Assembly (NCBI RefSeq): GCF_964355755.1
Contig: NC_092672.1
Location: 4,712,001 to 4,776,000 of the forward strand
Reading direction: 5' to 3'
DNA length: 64,000 nucleotides
Origin: Antedon mediterranea
Lineage: Eukaryota > Echinodermata > Crinoidea > Comatulida > Antedonidae
Below the pieces are notes generated by a model. That model saw only the letters and a program-made list of their open reading frames with translations, was not told where the DNA came from and did not search any database. Below are positions 13,114 through 28,100 of this stretch, one piece after another. How positions within the stretch are numbered: the first letter of the stretch is position 1; every line of letters begins with the position of its first letter. The position numbers and the translations under genes were made by a program.

Positions 13114-16100
13114 TTAGACATCTTGTCCTTTCTGGGCCATCTGGGCCTTCATTTGAGCCAACATTTCTTGCATTCGCCTCAACTGAAAAACAATAAAACA
13201 AATTATTTATTTAGCTTTAAAAAGTCCAAATCAGAAGAAAATCAGAAAAAGTGCTGAATTGACATATTCTTTATAAAATATAGAACAATAAAAAGATAAT
13301 CACAATTTACAAAGATATACATATATATATACATATATACATACATATATATATACATATATATTACTATTCAACACGCTGTTTCTATTGTTATATTTCT
13401 TTTATTCCTGTCCACCCAGGCAGTACTTGCCAACTCATATGCTATGACTTTATCCAAATTCCCTCACTTGCACTGATGAAGAGCTAGTGTTGCCCGAAAG
13501 CTCTGCTAACTTTTCTGGCTGTTTACTTTATCGTTTTGATTTAGCTTTTCGCTTTTTATTTTTGTATCTCCATTGAGATCCAGCCACTGATACCCACAGC
13601 ATTGTCATTTTTTTACATACTGTACATATATATCAAAAGTAAAATGAAAAAAAAAACAAACGCAATTGGGGTACAGTATACATGTTTAATATAATTACTT
13701 ACTACGATTTTCTAATAATTTCACCAAATAGAGGACAGGACTATTTTAAAATCTTTCAGTTTTTGTTACAGGAATTTTACATTTCCTTTTATTCTTAAGT
13801 TGCGTTGATAAAACATTTTTGGATTTTGGTAGCCAGTGATTAAAACGTTCATTCTTGCTTTCTTGTTTTGCAAAACGTATGCACAGGTTGGCCCTGTGTT
13901 GAGGAATGGTCTCTAAATGTAATTCTTCAAGTGCATGTTGGTAGTTATCATAGTTTTTGGTAAGAACAGAAAATGTAGCAGACCTTGGTCATAACAAAAA
14001 CGACTTGGAACCATCAGAATGTTAACATATATTCTGATATAAATTACATATTTCAAGGGTCTTTAACCCTACATTGTATGGAGGTCTGTAATCTTACTGT
14101 CTGAGTATGTGTATGATTTACCTTCGTGAATACAATAAACAAATTAAATTAAGTCATAACATTATACCATCAATCAAAAATTACCTGGTAAACTGTAAAA
14201 CTACACTAATATATGATAACTATATTTGTAGACGGAATTAGTTAAGTTTACCCTCTTGAGGGAACTCCATCTTGTGTGGTAGAATGCAAAATGATGTTTA
14301 TACACCACTACCAGTATTATAGGCTTAACACCCCTATCTACCTTGACCCCACAGCTAAAAAATCTTGACCCCTAACATTCCAGGAGGGTGTTAATAGTAC
14401 TGTTTATTCTTAATTCATCTGATTGCACCAGTACTGATTTAATGTACCTTTCGAAATGTCCACAAATATTTTAATATAATCAATAAATATTTTGCTCAGG
14501 GTTAAAAGATCGAGATCGAACAAACCGTACACCCACAGAAATACTGTATACAAACTATTATAAAAGTATGACATGAGAAGTAAAATGAATGGGTCAAATG
14601 GTGTGCCACCTTGATTATTATTATTTGATAGAATCACAATTAATGATAAAGAAATGTTGTTTTCATTTAAGCAATTTTACAAAATTGTTCTTTTTACATT
14701 TAGTATATATCTCCTAATTTTTATGTATGTTTGATTGCAAGTGCATGCAATTTCTTTGGATTGTTGGAGATAATAAAGTTTTCTTATGTCTTATTTTATC
14801 TTATTGATTAAAACAAATTATATATTTAAAGCAATTGATAAAGTGATTGGACCTGAGAATGAAGGCAGATATAGACCTGAAAAGATGAAAACAACATCTT
14901 GCCAAAGATAACCATAAGCGAATTTATTGATAATATTGTTCCCAAAGACTTTTAAATGGTGAACAAAAATTAAAATCAAAATTAAATATTTTAAATGATT
15001 AATTTGCATTCATATGCAACATACAAATGTCAAAACATTCTTGGAATTTCCATGCATTTTTTTTGACAAAGACATTTTCCACTTGTGTCAAAACGCCATT
15101 ATAAGCTATTATGAGAATGAAGTTGAATATTTCGCAATTTTCTATAGATACGTGAATTCTGGCACTACATCGTAACTACAAGAGGCTTTATACAGTACTT
15201 GAAGTTATATAAATAAGCGTAAAATGAAATTGAGTGATGTCGGCAGCAGCGACAGGTTTTCGTCGTCTGAGTCAATGACTTGTGGCCAACATATAACTTG
15301 CAATTTACACTGAACTTTGTTTCAACTCACTCAACAGATTTCTAAATTTGATTTATATTGGAAACTAACAAAACTGTGTTAGGCCTTCTGCTTGGGAATA
15401 GGCAAAGTGTTTTTTTTTTCTTTCGGAAGGTCCGCTGATTGGCATCGCTTCAAACTTATTAAATGTTTGTTTCCTTGAGTTTTATTCCTCTATTTCCTTA
15501 ACTCCCACTACCGACAAATAACTTTCCCTAATGTCAACAAGAATTTTACAATTTAATCTTATATAAAACAACTGCTAGAAGTTATAAAGTACTAAAGTTA
15601 TTCTTTGAATTGAATACCGTTGAAAAGTCAACTTAAAAAGTAAAGAAAATTTTTTAAGTAAGATAAAAATTGAGGTTGAAATACTCATTTGAACAATTTT
15701 GTTTATACTGTAGAAAGCAAAATGAAAAAAATTTTTTTTTTTTTTAATAAATTGATTTTTTGTATATACAGGTACAGGTACTAACCAAACTTAGTACAAA
15801 GTCACACAAAGCAATTGGGGACACTTTATTTACAAATCAAAATTAAGGTTTTTGTTGGACCAAAATTATTAGTAATAAAGCTAAAATAGTAATAAGTGTT
15901 ACACAGTATAGTGTAAAAATTCATTTTAGTTTATTGTCAGTATATATAAATATCTATGTATCTTTCACCATACTTGAAAAAAATTGATGGAAAATATATA
16001 TCTTAACAGTTTTAAGTTTGTAAATCTAATTTTAATTTTTTAGTTCTATTTTATCTTGTTTGTGTACTTTTTGTTTTGATATTTATATATATTTTATATA

Positions 16101-19100
16101 AGACATCATGTAATTGACAATCTCACTGTTTTATGTAAATAAAATAAACAGTTTGTTGAGACATTGCAGATTCAGTCATGCATGACTCATCAATGAAATA
16201 AATAGTAAAATATTAATTTTTGGAAGCGAGACAACAGATTCATAGAAAACTTTCAGCTTTTCTTCTAAAAACATTGCTTTTGAATGATGTTATTTATTAA
16301 GCTAATGTGCTATATGTCTGAATTTTTAAAGCTCAAAATATCAAATTCTGCTTATATAATGCGAACATTTTCACTTTCATAATTACCGAAATATAATTCC
16401 TAATTCGGTCACAAAGCACCCGACTAAGACCTGGATAGACCGAGTTATATAATTCAACGTCTACGTGACAATCATCACGTTGAGGGCTTTCATTACGAGT
16501 GTATGTATTGTATTGTTTGAGTACATTTTTAGCTTCACGCAAGTATGTGTGCAGAGTCGGTGCATGTTACTGATGGGAACAGGTGAATTAGATTTAAAGT
16601 TAAGGTGCTCCCGTGCCAAATTTGGTAAATAACCTGGAATTGTACAAAGTATTTCTTAATTGGTTCTAATTGACCTGCAAGATGTTAGGATGGTCTTACA
16701 TCCTTTAGAACAAATCAGACCACATTTTACATTGGAATGCCATTGCAGCACAGAAAGAGGAATTAATTAACACAAATATTTTACATATAAAATACAACAA
16801 AAACATCTTTTTATCCTTTCTCAAAGAATACAAACACATTTGTAGAAATATATATATTTTTTAATTTATTTTTATTAGGCAATATACTCAAAAGAATATT
16901 AACTGGAATCCTAATATTTAATGTTCAATGTAACTAATATATTATCTTTTTTGATCAAATTCCTTAGATACTTATTCATTAGTTGCCGCCATTTTGAAAT
17001 TACAAGAATCATAACTTTGGAAAAGAATTTGTACTAGAGAGGAATGAAAAAACGGAAAAAATAACAAACCAACAGGAAATTTCTGGGACACGTAAAGGTG
17101 TTAACTATTGAAATATTAAATCTAATCTGATTTACATAAACATAATAACGTTGAAAATATATAAAAATCCTCAAGAAAATTGTTACAATACATTTTCAAA
17201 ATTTTGATTGAAACATTTTGAAATGAAGTTTGACATTTTTGAGGTTGATTACCCTAAAGGGGTGAGTGTGTCCACGTCGGCAGCTGGGCCTGGTTATGGC
17301 CACCACTCGCATCTGCCTTTTTACGCAAATTTCAACTTGTGAAGAGGGCTGGTTTATGCTACAGCCTGTCAACTGGATATCCGGGATGGATCAACGGTAA
17401 ACACAGAATGTGTTAAGACATAGGTTATACAGAAGTCAGGGTTGATTAGCAAGGCACAAATCTATACATTTTATCTACGTACTAGCAAGGGTAATCAATG
17501 TGAAACATTATCATTCAAAATATCATTCAAATCATAGTGAATCAATATATATGTGCTGTTTGGTCCTCAGATGACCCATTACCCAAACATCATCAAATTT
17601 AAAAAGATGGCCTTCTATCTAAAGCTCTGTCTACACTATCAAAGTAGTTTAATAAAAAAATGTGATGTGTCCAAATATAGTAGTGACATCTATAGTAGTG
17701 ACATCATCAAGTTATTTTCAATCAATATCCCAATGATTTTAAAATTTCATCCAAACAGAAAAAAATTGTGTTAATAATAATATATAAAGCACACATATCC
17801 ACTAGAAGTGCTCAAGACGCTACCAAAGTTGACCGTTGTTGCTATTTATAAATTATAGACACTGCAACATTTACCCCCTCATCCGTATATATAATTCCAT
17901 CACGATATTATTATGACAATGATAATAATGAAAAGAACAATCTATTTTATTGTAGTATAAATCAGAATCATACAAGTAGGCTGGAAATTAAACCATGTAA
18001 CATCACAAGTTAAAATGCGTGTTTATGTTCAAAAACAGCGCTATATAATAGACACCTAATTTCAGACACTTTACATTCCAATTGGATTGACTCACAAGGA
18101 CAGACAGACCGACCAAAAAAAAAAAATACATGCCCAGTCTTTGACTTTGACCTTGCACATCTGTGTTGTAATAAATCAATTAACCTTTCAACTTATAAGT
18201 CTTACGAAACCTGAGTTGCCTTAAGATGTCCAAACGTAGGCGTGTGCAGAGAGTATTTCACTCGGATCAACGCATTCAATCGGGGGAAATCCACTATCGA
18301 GGACAATCCATGATCGAGGACATGGGCATTGACTAAATAACAATTGTGATGAGGTTTGCCCAGACACCTGCTGATAAATGTCTCTAGCACATAGGCTAAC
18401 CTTGGCCAACATAAAAACAGTACATGACATATTTATAAATAGAAAAATAAAGCACATAAAATGAACTGAATAAACAAGATTTGACAAAACCACATTGAAA
18501 AAAAAATTGGATTGAAATATTTGTGGTGGTATGGTTCACTTATCTAATGCCCCTTGACTTGTACAAAATAAATAAATGACAAATTAAAATTCCATATATT
18601 CTTTTTTTTAAGTAAACATGATGTTAATGAAGATAAACATTCGATTCTTCAAATTTTGAAATTGACGTTCTTTCTAAGAAAATTTAAATTTTATTCAAGA
18701 TGGCGACATTGCAAAATATTCAAATTCTTTTTTGGATTGTGTTGGGCAAGACGGGAAGATGTGCAACCTTCAAGTCTTTGGTGTGATATACATTGGTCAT
18801 TTTCCATCAAATTCTTTTTTCATTTTTTTATCACCCAAACAAACATACAGGTAAAGATCTGTCTACACTATCAAACTAGTTTGACCAAAAAAGGTAGCAA
18901 ACAGGTTAGTGATATTCCCAAATATGGTAGTGATATGACATCATGATGTCCATATATGTTTGATAGTATGGACAGAGCTTTAAAATGACCTACCTCTTCT
19001 TCCTTTTGCTGTAGGATTTGGTCCTTGTCTGAAGAACTTTCTTTTCGTTTACCAGCGCTATAGAACAACAAAAGACAACAAACCTTATTAATTATTTAAG

Positions 19101-22100
19101 TGGAATTCATAAAAATAGTATGTATTGTAATATTTCATTTAAACTTCATTCATAAATCAAGAGAATGGATCAATTAATGAAGATTTTAACAGAAATTTTT
19201 TTCCAAGGAAAATACGTATAACTTTTAGTATATTCAATCTAATTTAAAATGTTTACACTACCTGGTTTTAACAGCCGCAGCGCCTCCTCCACTTTTTGCT
19301 AATCTTTCGGAACGGAAGTTTTCGTAGTGAACCTCATGGGTCACCTCTTGTAAATCTTGCATATGAGTTCTATAGATAGTTAAATAATTTAGTTATTAAA
19401 TAAATAAAATATCATTGTCAAAAATTAAGCAAAAAACCTAATAATAATATGAAGCAAAAAACTATTCTAACAAACATACGGTAAACATTGTTCTTAAACA
19501 AGTGAGGGCGGTAAACCAGTTCACTGCTAGATGGTTTAAAAGCACAGATTTTATACTTGCTAACTAAACCAAGATAAACAGCTACAAGATCATAAAGACA
19601 GAAGTCTGCAGTTTGCAGCGTCGTCGGAACAAAAATGTAAACAAAATCCAGAACTTACATTAGCATGCTACGTAACATAATGAAATCACAATGATCAGGA
19701 TTCTCAACTGGAAAAGAAAAGATTAAAATTAAAACATGAAATTTACTAAAAAAATAAAAAATGATATTTTGTTACTTATTTCGATTGTAAAAAAAAAATG
19801 TAAAAGCAAAAATGATATGTTGCTTACCTTCTACAACTCCCCATGGATACAGCCGACCTCTGACCTTCTTTCCTTTCACTTCTATCAATTGGCTTGAACC
19901 ACATACTGCAAACGGTACACTTTGCTGAAAACAAACATTTGATGAGCCATGTGCTACTGAAGCAATTGTTGTTACACAACAATCCAGCAGGATTCGAACC
20001 AGCAGTTATACCACAGACCATTGGATTTTTAAGCAACTTACATTTTTCTCATAAATTATCTATTGTATAGTACTACAATATATTTTTACTGTTTCATACC
20101 ACTTTTCATACCTTGTTAGTATTGATTAAAGGCATTTGTAGCGTTGCATATATGACACCCCACTTTCACCTTATTTACACCTTGTTAGTATTGATTAAAG
20201 GCATTTGTAGCGTTGCATATATGACACCCCACTTTCACCTTATTTACACCTTTTTAGTATTGATTAAAGGCATTTGTAGCGTTGCATATATGACACCCCA
20301 CTTTCACCTTATTTACACCTTGTTAGTATTGATTAAAGGCATTTGTAGCGTTGCATACATGACACCCCACTTTCACCTTATTTACACCTTGTTAGTATTG
20401 ATTAAAGGCATTTGTAGCGTTGCATATATGACACCCCACTTTCACCTTATTTACACCTTGTTAGTATTGATTAAAGGCATTTGTAGCATTGCATATATGA
20501 CACCCCACTTTCACCTTATTTACACCTTGTTAGTATTGATTAAAGGCATTTGTAGCGTTGCATACATGACACCCCACTTTCACCTTATTTACACCTTGTT
20601 AGTATTGATTAAAGGCATTTGTAGCGTTGCATACATGACACCCCACTTTCACCTTATTTACACCTTGTTAGTATTGATTAAAGGCATTTGTAGCGTTGCA
20701 TATATGACACCCCACTTTCACCTTATTTACACCTTGTTAGTATTGATTAAAGGCATTTGTAGCGTTGCATATATGACACCCCACTTTCACCTTATTTACA
20801 CCTTGTTAGTATTGATTAAAGGCATTTGTAGCGTTGCATATATGACACCCCACTTTCACCTTATTTACACCTTGTTAGTATTGATTAAAGGCATTTGTAG
20901 CGTTGCATATATGACACCCCACTTTCACCTTATTTACAGTTAAGACATTATAAAAGTAAAGGAGAATCTCCCCTTTTACCCACAGGAAAGTGTTCCACCA
21001 GAGTTGCTGACTGGTCGTGGGCAACCCATATTGATTTTTTTATACTTATGTACATATTTCATTTCAATTTGTTTTTGTTCATGAATGTTGTCTGGTATGT
21101 GTGTACAGTACATGGAAATGGTATCCAAACTGACAAGCACCCGCTTCTTTTGGTACTATTGAACATTGTAATTGTGAATAAATAAAGTTCTAAACAATTG
21201 CAGTCTGAAAGCATGGCTAAGCGAATGTCAAATTGATAACACTTAGATCAGGTCAACCAGTTTTTCCGGCAATCAATTGATAAATAATATATTTCATTGA
21301 TTGGACGTTGTGTTTATTGATGTGTTCTGGCAGGTTTGGAACAGGTGGGGTACACATTCAACAAATAGACCAAATGATTTGTATTATTTCTGGCTTATCT
21401 CCAACATAAGTATTGAAATATAAAATGAATTTGACATAAACATTGATAAAATTATCTGGTATTTGAAAATGGTTACATTCATTGTGGCGTCGATAAAAAT
21501 AATTTTAAGAATGGTATGTTACTACTCACTTTTAATGAGTTGTTTTGCTCTTTGAAATCTTCATCTTCATCCGAGTCGCTGTCAGGAAGATGATAAACTT
21601 TGATGCCATTGTCATCAATTTCATTCATAATCTATTAAGTTTACAAAAACAGAAATGTCTTATCATTTTTATTGATGTAATTTATGGAATGTTGTAACAT
21701 TATACACTTTTATTAGTATCAACAACCTGCTACATTAGTGGCTACCTGTAAGTTTCTTGTGTTGCTTGTTGTTGTTGTTTTCTTCTCTTTGGGAACTTGT
21801 TTGTTTTTAATACAGTGGCCGTATGTAAGTGAGATATTTTCCTTAAATATTTTTCACTTAACGCAATAAATATTTAAGTATTTTCCTTAATATGTATTCA
21901 TTTAGATAGAATATTTGTTATTTTTATTTTAATGGTATGTGTTTCCCTTAGACTTAGAATGGTGAATGGATCCAAATAATGGTTTTTAAAATGTCTTAAT
22001 TATATCATATGTATTGTTATTGTGTCAATATTTAAATTAATAAATTAAATGGTGACACACCCATCAGTGATACTTATATATTGCAAAATTTTAAATACTT

Positions 22101-25100
22101 TAGGGCACAATGTTTCTTTAAACCGAGCATTATAGTATAACAATGCATACTTATTTGTATAATTGACAAGTCCATTTTAGCCACAACCAACTACAGTAGC
22201 CTAAAATCTTTTAAGTCGGTTTTATACACAGGACCCACAATTTAACATCTCACAAGTTTCATATAACATAATGGCGTTTAACCCATTATCACAATATCAT
22301 TACCTTAGCCTTCAGCATTTGTATCTCGCGTTTAGTGAGAGTGTCGGACTTTGCAATCACTGGCACAATGTTCACTTTGTTGTGAAGCGCCCTCATAAAC
22401 TCAACATCAAGTGGTTTCAATCTATGATAACAAAAATTACAATTGAAAGCAACTTTAATAAATAATTTTGTAAAAACTCTAATGCAATTATATAAAGTGT
22501 ATACTAAACCGCTGAGGATAATGGTGAAAGATATGGTTGATGAAGTTCCTGGAACATACTGATGCCACCAGAGAATCGGAACATAGTCTAGTCAAATCTA
22601 GTCAGAAGCGCATGCAAACTAAACGGATAACACATTAAATGTTTGTATGAAATATCTTAGCATGATTTTCATTTTCATAAAAAATATATATGAAAAGTCA
22701 CTACATAGTTCCAATAGACCGGTGTGTACCCTGACAATTTTCCAGGTAAATTCCAGCTGCAGAGGTCTTGTTAAATTCAGATAAAAATCAATTAAAAACC
22801 TATTAATAATTAATCTTATTTAACTGATCTATCCATGGAAATCCTCAGAACTTAACATTTAGCATCTAAAGCTCTGTCTACACTATCAAACTTTATGTGA
22901 CAAAAAAATGTGATGTGTCCATATGTCCGTCCATATATGGACATGGTGATGTCATATCACTATCATATTTAAGAATATCACTACCATATTAGGCACATCA
23001 AACTTTTTTGTCAAACTAGCACTCGCACACATTGATGTACAGTACTACTACTAGAGATGGATACTGGTATGCAGAGAGATGAACTGGCTGTCACAATGGC
23101 AGATAGAAAGTTATGGAGGAATGTAGTCAAGTTCGGGTATGTCCTGGACTAAGTAAGTAAGTTTGTGAGGTAGTGATATGACAACATCATGTCCATATAT
23201 GGGCACATCACATGTTTTTGTCTCATAAAGTTTGATAGTGTAGACAGAGCTTTATATTACAATAGCCTTACCCATGTCCTGTGGGTGAGATAAAATAGAA
23301 ACAACAATGTACTCGATTGTCCACTATGTGCCTTCTGTTCAAACCACTCTCATCGTTTAAGTACTTCTCATATTGGTCATCGATATATTTCAGGATAGGT
23401 TTGAAACTGCACAAAAAAAAAATTAGAAAAAAAGTATAAGGATAAAATATTAAGCTCTGTCTACACTATCAAACTTTATGAGACAAAAACATGTGATGTG
23501 CCCATATATGGACATGATGTTGTCATATCACTACCATATTTGGTTATATCACTACCATATTTGGGTACATCACACTTTTTTTGTCAAACTAGTTTGATAG
23601 TATTGACAGAGCTTAACACATTATGCTTGGTACTAGCTTGTCATATTGTTTTCTGAACACCCACCCATAAACATTAGGTTAAGTTCAGCACTTTATTTTA
23701 CCTAATTAGACCTTTTAAAATCATGGTTCTGCCACTCTTTTGAATACTACACTACACAGCCCGACAAAGAGGCCTATTTAAATCAAGACCAGTTTGAATG
23801 CACTTTTTTTTCCCTCTAAGTTTTCCTTTAAATTTTATATAAGTTTCTGAACAATCCCAGTATAACTTTGTTTTAAATTGCAATGCACCGAGCTGCAATG
23901 CGCCGAGCTGCAATGCGCCGAGCTGCAATGCGCCGAGCTGCAATGCGCCGAGCTGCAATGCGCCGAGCTGCAATGCGCCGAGCTGCAATGCGCCGAGCTG
24001 CAATGCGCCGAGCTGCAATGCGCCGAGCTGCAATGCGCCGAGCTGCAATGCACCGAGCTGCAATGCACCGAGCTGCAATGCACCAAGAGGTTTCGAGAGT
24101 GGCTTCATTTGAGATCATCGCCTTTCACTATTTAGTGGCATGAACAGCTTCTTGTGTCAGTTGACATAATACCTACCAATCTTGATTGTTAATGGCGTCA
24201 CCATATCCTGGTGTGTCTACCACTGTCAACCGAAGCCTTACTCCCCTCTCCTCTATTTCAACAGTTGATGCATCAATGCTTACAGTTTTGTCTATTTTAT
24301 CTACAATAAGAATACAGTAGAATGAACATTTAGGAACAGAAAATAGGCAACTAAACAATTAATACAGTAAAGTATCAGCAAAAGAAATCTCAGTAATGGA
24401 TGGCAACATCAACAAAAGCAAAGAGATCAGCATAACAGTTGCATAGTAAGCAACAGTACATAAGCAGCAGCAGCAGAAACAATGGTAGCAGCACAATAGT
24501 AGCAGCAAAACAAAAACAGGGGTAGCAGCAGCAACACAACAGTTGCATAAAAGCAGCAGCAACAATGGTAGCAGCACAATAGTAGCAGCAACACAAAAAC
24601 AGCGGTAGCAGCAGCAACACAACAGTTGCATAAAAGCAGCAGCAACAATGGTAACATCACAATAGTAGTAAAAGCACAAAAACAAAGCAGCAGCAACAAT
24701 ATGGTAGCAGCATAATATTAGCAGCAACACAAAAATAACAGTAGCAGCCCAGGAGTAACAAACACATGTGATATTTTTTGTTGGTCATGTTGTTTAATAT
24801 ATGAATAACTTTTAGTTACCTGCAGCACTTGGGATTTGTCTTTCTGGATATAAATCAGTAAGAAACAAACTGTTCACTAGAGTAGATTTACCAAGACCAG
24901 ACTCACCTGAAAAATATTATAAATGTAGGATAATCAGAGAGTTGGGATAATAATATGTAAAGTAACTGTAATGTGGATTTGTAGAAGGCATTTGATGGAA
25001 ATGTACAGTGTGGATTTAAGTATTGAAATTGTGAATTTTGCTGATATCATTATGTAAATTATAAGATGATAATTTAACTACAGTAAATGTGACAAGCCTT

Positions 25101-28100
25101 TGCTTTATTACAGGGGGAAAGTTAATTGTCGTGTTTTCCTGTCGACGTTATTCGACGCTATCGTTAACAATAATCGGCGATCTCTTACGTAAACATTGAA
25201 AATGTTAACGATTTACAGGAAAATGTACTCGCTATCGTTATCATTTCAACTTGATCGTTTTCAAACGATCGTCGTTGAACTTTTAACGCTCAACAACGAT
25301 AACGTCGACAGGAAAACAGGCTTTACTATGACTGACATACTGTACATACTTTTTAAAGCTCTATCTGCACTCCTACTAGTACTAATCTATCAAACTTTAT
25401 GTAAAAAAAAAAAGTGACGTGCCCATATATGAACATGATGTCATATCACTACCATATTTGTGCATATCACTACCATATTTGTGCATATCACTACCATATT
25501 TGCGCAAATCACTACCATATTTGGGAACATCAAACTAGTTCTGATAGTGTTGTCAGAGTAGTTTATATGTCATTAAAAGCAAGAAATTCCACCTTTAGCA
25601 AGATACGGGAGATCTACAGTAATTGGGGAAACTCCCGTAATTGGAAAACTCCCGCGATTATGAGGTCAAAGGTCAGTACTGATGTGTTGCATAAGTATAT
25701 CATAATTTGTATTAAATTTGTTTTACTTTTTTTCGAGAAAAAATAAAATAAAATCAAATTATTATAAATAATCCAAGTAAACCAACTATATTATCCCACA
25801 ATATCCTATCCGACTATATAATGCTGTAATTGTACCAAAGGGCAAATGGCAATTCCCTATTTACTAGTTGTAGTTTATTGAAAGATGATTCATAGACATA
25901 AGAGGAAATACGTCTTCACCACTTATAATAAACAGCTTTTTGTCATAAATGTAAATGGTAGGGGGTTACAGGTCATTTTTAATGTCGCATTCACTAAAAA
26001 AAAATCACATTAAAAAAATAATTATCATTGTAACCTCTTAATATACAGTATTACAGTACTACATTCTGAACTTTATTTGCTTCCTTTTTGATATATTTTG
26101 TTTGTAATTCATTGTAAAATGTAAATTTATTTTGTTTTACTGATTTGTGTACTCATTTGTACTGTACAGTATATACTGTAGTCTTAGTACCTAATAACAG
26201 TTATAATGTCAACACTCCTACCTTGTAGAATAACACCAACTTATGGTGAAACAAGCTATCCTGTTTAAATAAAGTTAATAATAGTAATAATCTGTTATAA
26301 AAATGATAATGTTCTTGATTAAACTTGTGTTTTCATAGTGTTTTAATAAATTCACTTCCAATAAAACTTTTTTGGTTTTTGGATAAAGTTTTAATAATTT
26401 ATGTTTCAAAAACAGTTCATACTGTAGATAGATATTTATTATTAAATGAATATCTTAATATAATAAATATGCTGTTTATCAAGTAATCGCATAACAATAA
26501 ATGTTATTTGTCAGTCACTTTTGTTTCTCGATCTCGATAATGCAGTTAATACTGTACCATCTATACAGTTTATTCTATCATAGAGTGAAATAATGATTCA
26601 ATTTCCAGTCATATCTTCATAATTGGCCATCATAACATATCAAATTTAAATCCATTCAACAACTTAATGGCCCATTATGAAAATATCAAATTCAAAATTA
26701 GCCATTTAAGAATATGAGTACCACTATGCTGTGTATGTTTACAGACATTACCCTCTGTATGTGGGCTGTATTATTTTGCCATGAGAAAAGAATTACTTTA
26801 TTTAATACTAAATTACACTACAGCAGTATTCCTCATTTTCAGATGTTGTAGTTCTTGTTTAGTTTATTTCACACAACATATTATACATTTGTAATGATAA
26901 TAAATATTTAATAATTATACATTTCATTGTGCGTGGAGAATTCAATATGCCATAATGGCTTTATTGTCTGAACCAGATAAAACAAGCAATAAATACAGTA
27001 TTTATACTTATTTTATTCAATCGAAACCAACAGCCATAATTACCGCCACTAACAGGTTTGATACAAACAAAGCCAGGACTGTTTAAAGCACCTTGATTGG
27101 TCCTGACATTGATCAGGGCTTCTCTCGTCCATTGCCCACCTTGACCAGAGGTCTGAGGCAGATACTAGATGCAGGGGCTGCCCTAAGAGTCAGCAGTGCT
27201 TATTTCAAATGCCTAGAGGGACCCCAGATCCGTATACAGCACCCGCTATTCCTAGATGGTCTCCCATCCAAGCTCTAACCAGGCCCAACATTGCTTAACT
27301 TTGGTGATCTGACGAGAACCGGTGTTTCAACGTGGTAAAGTCGTGATGAAGTAGTTAGTTTGCTATCAGACCCCTGGCCTACAAGTAATTTGTTTTGGCA
27401 CTGAATTAAACAGTGTAATCATCATTAATTAATAATATTCTAGTAGTGTATGGAGGATATACAGTATGCTAAAATATTGATCGATATTGAAACTATACCT
27501 AAATTTATGATGACTATCTCCTAACATAATTCAACGTCATAATCACATCTGGTTTCAGTTTAATTTTTTATATCAGTGACAACAGTCATATTGAAGGTTA
27601 AAGTTCTCTATGACATTTTTATGCATTTTTTATGCAATATAAAAATAAAAGAAAAAAAACACAATCTAGACTAAAATTACAAAAATGGAGGTTCAAATCA
27701 TTTTAAAATACAGGTCTAAACTACTGTGCCATTTGTAATAAGGTGTTATAGATCTCTGTATTATCAAACTAGTTTGACAAAAATATTTGTGCCCAAATAT
27801 GGTAGTGATATGACACCATCATATTGGCCATATATGGGCAAATCCCATTTTGTTGTCACATAAAGTTTGAAAGTGTAGACAGAGCTTTAGATTCCAATTA
27901 AATTCTAATTACCGCATCTACTTCACCAAGATATCTCATCTCATTGGCTTTTATTTAATTTGAAACACAAAATATTTCATTTTTTAATATATGAATTTAA
28001 TAATAATATGAATTATTATTTATTGATTTGATTCAAAATTTCATCTATGTGTATACAACAAAGCTTTGTTTATTTATGGTTCCTCAAGGAACATACAAAA

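Noticed and set aside
13470-13505. Hammerhead ribozyme suspected from CTGATGA...CGAAAG
   Set aside because: The intervening bases do not form the required stem II, and the visible pairing (AGAGC/GCTCT) is incompatible with the hammerhead core.
16333-16542. 69-residue minus-strand ORF in the last septin intron
   Set aside because: It has unusual non-AT-biased composition ([19 protein letters not shown]), but no recognised family, no fitting splice sites for septin and no start context. It may be an old element relic.
20113-20943. 276-residue open frame on the + strand
   Set aside because: It is the 69-bp minisatellite read through. It has no ATG (it starts with TTG), lies in a septin intron on the antisense strand and resembles no protein.
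23752-24143. Five overlapping 81-118-residue frames on both strands
   Set aside because: All come from the 15-bp array, whose length keeps frames open. The real coding DNA nearby is septin exon 4 at 24177-24300.
24359-24730. Leu/Cys-rich minus-strand ORFs
   Set aside because: They are translations of an AGC/AAC trinucleotide tract with no start context or family similarity.
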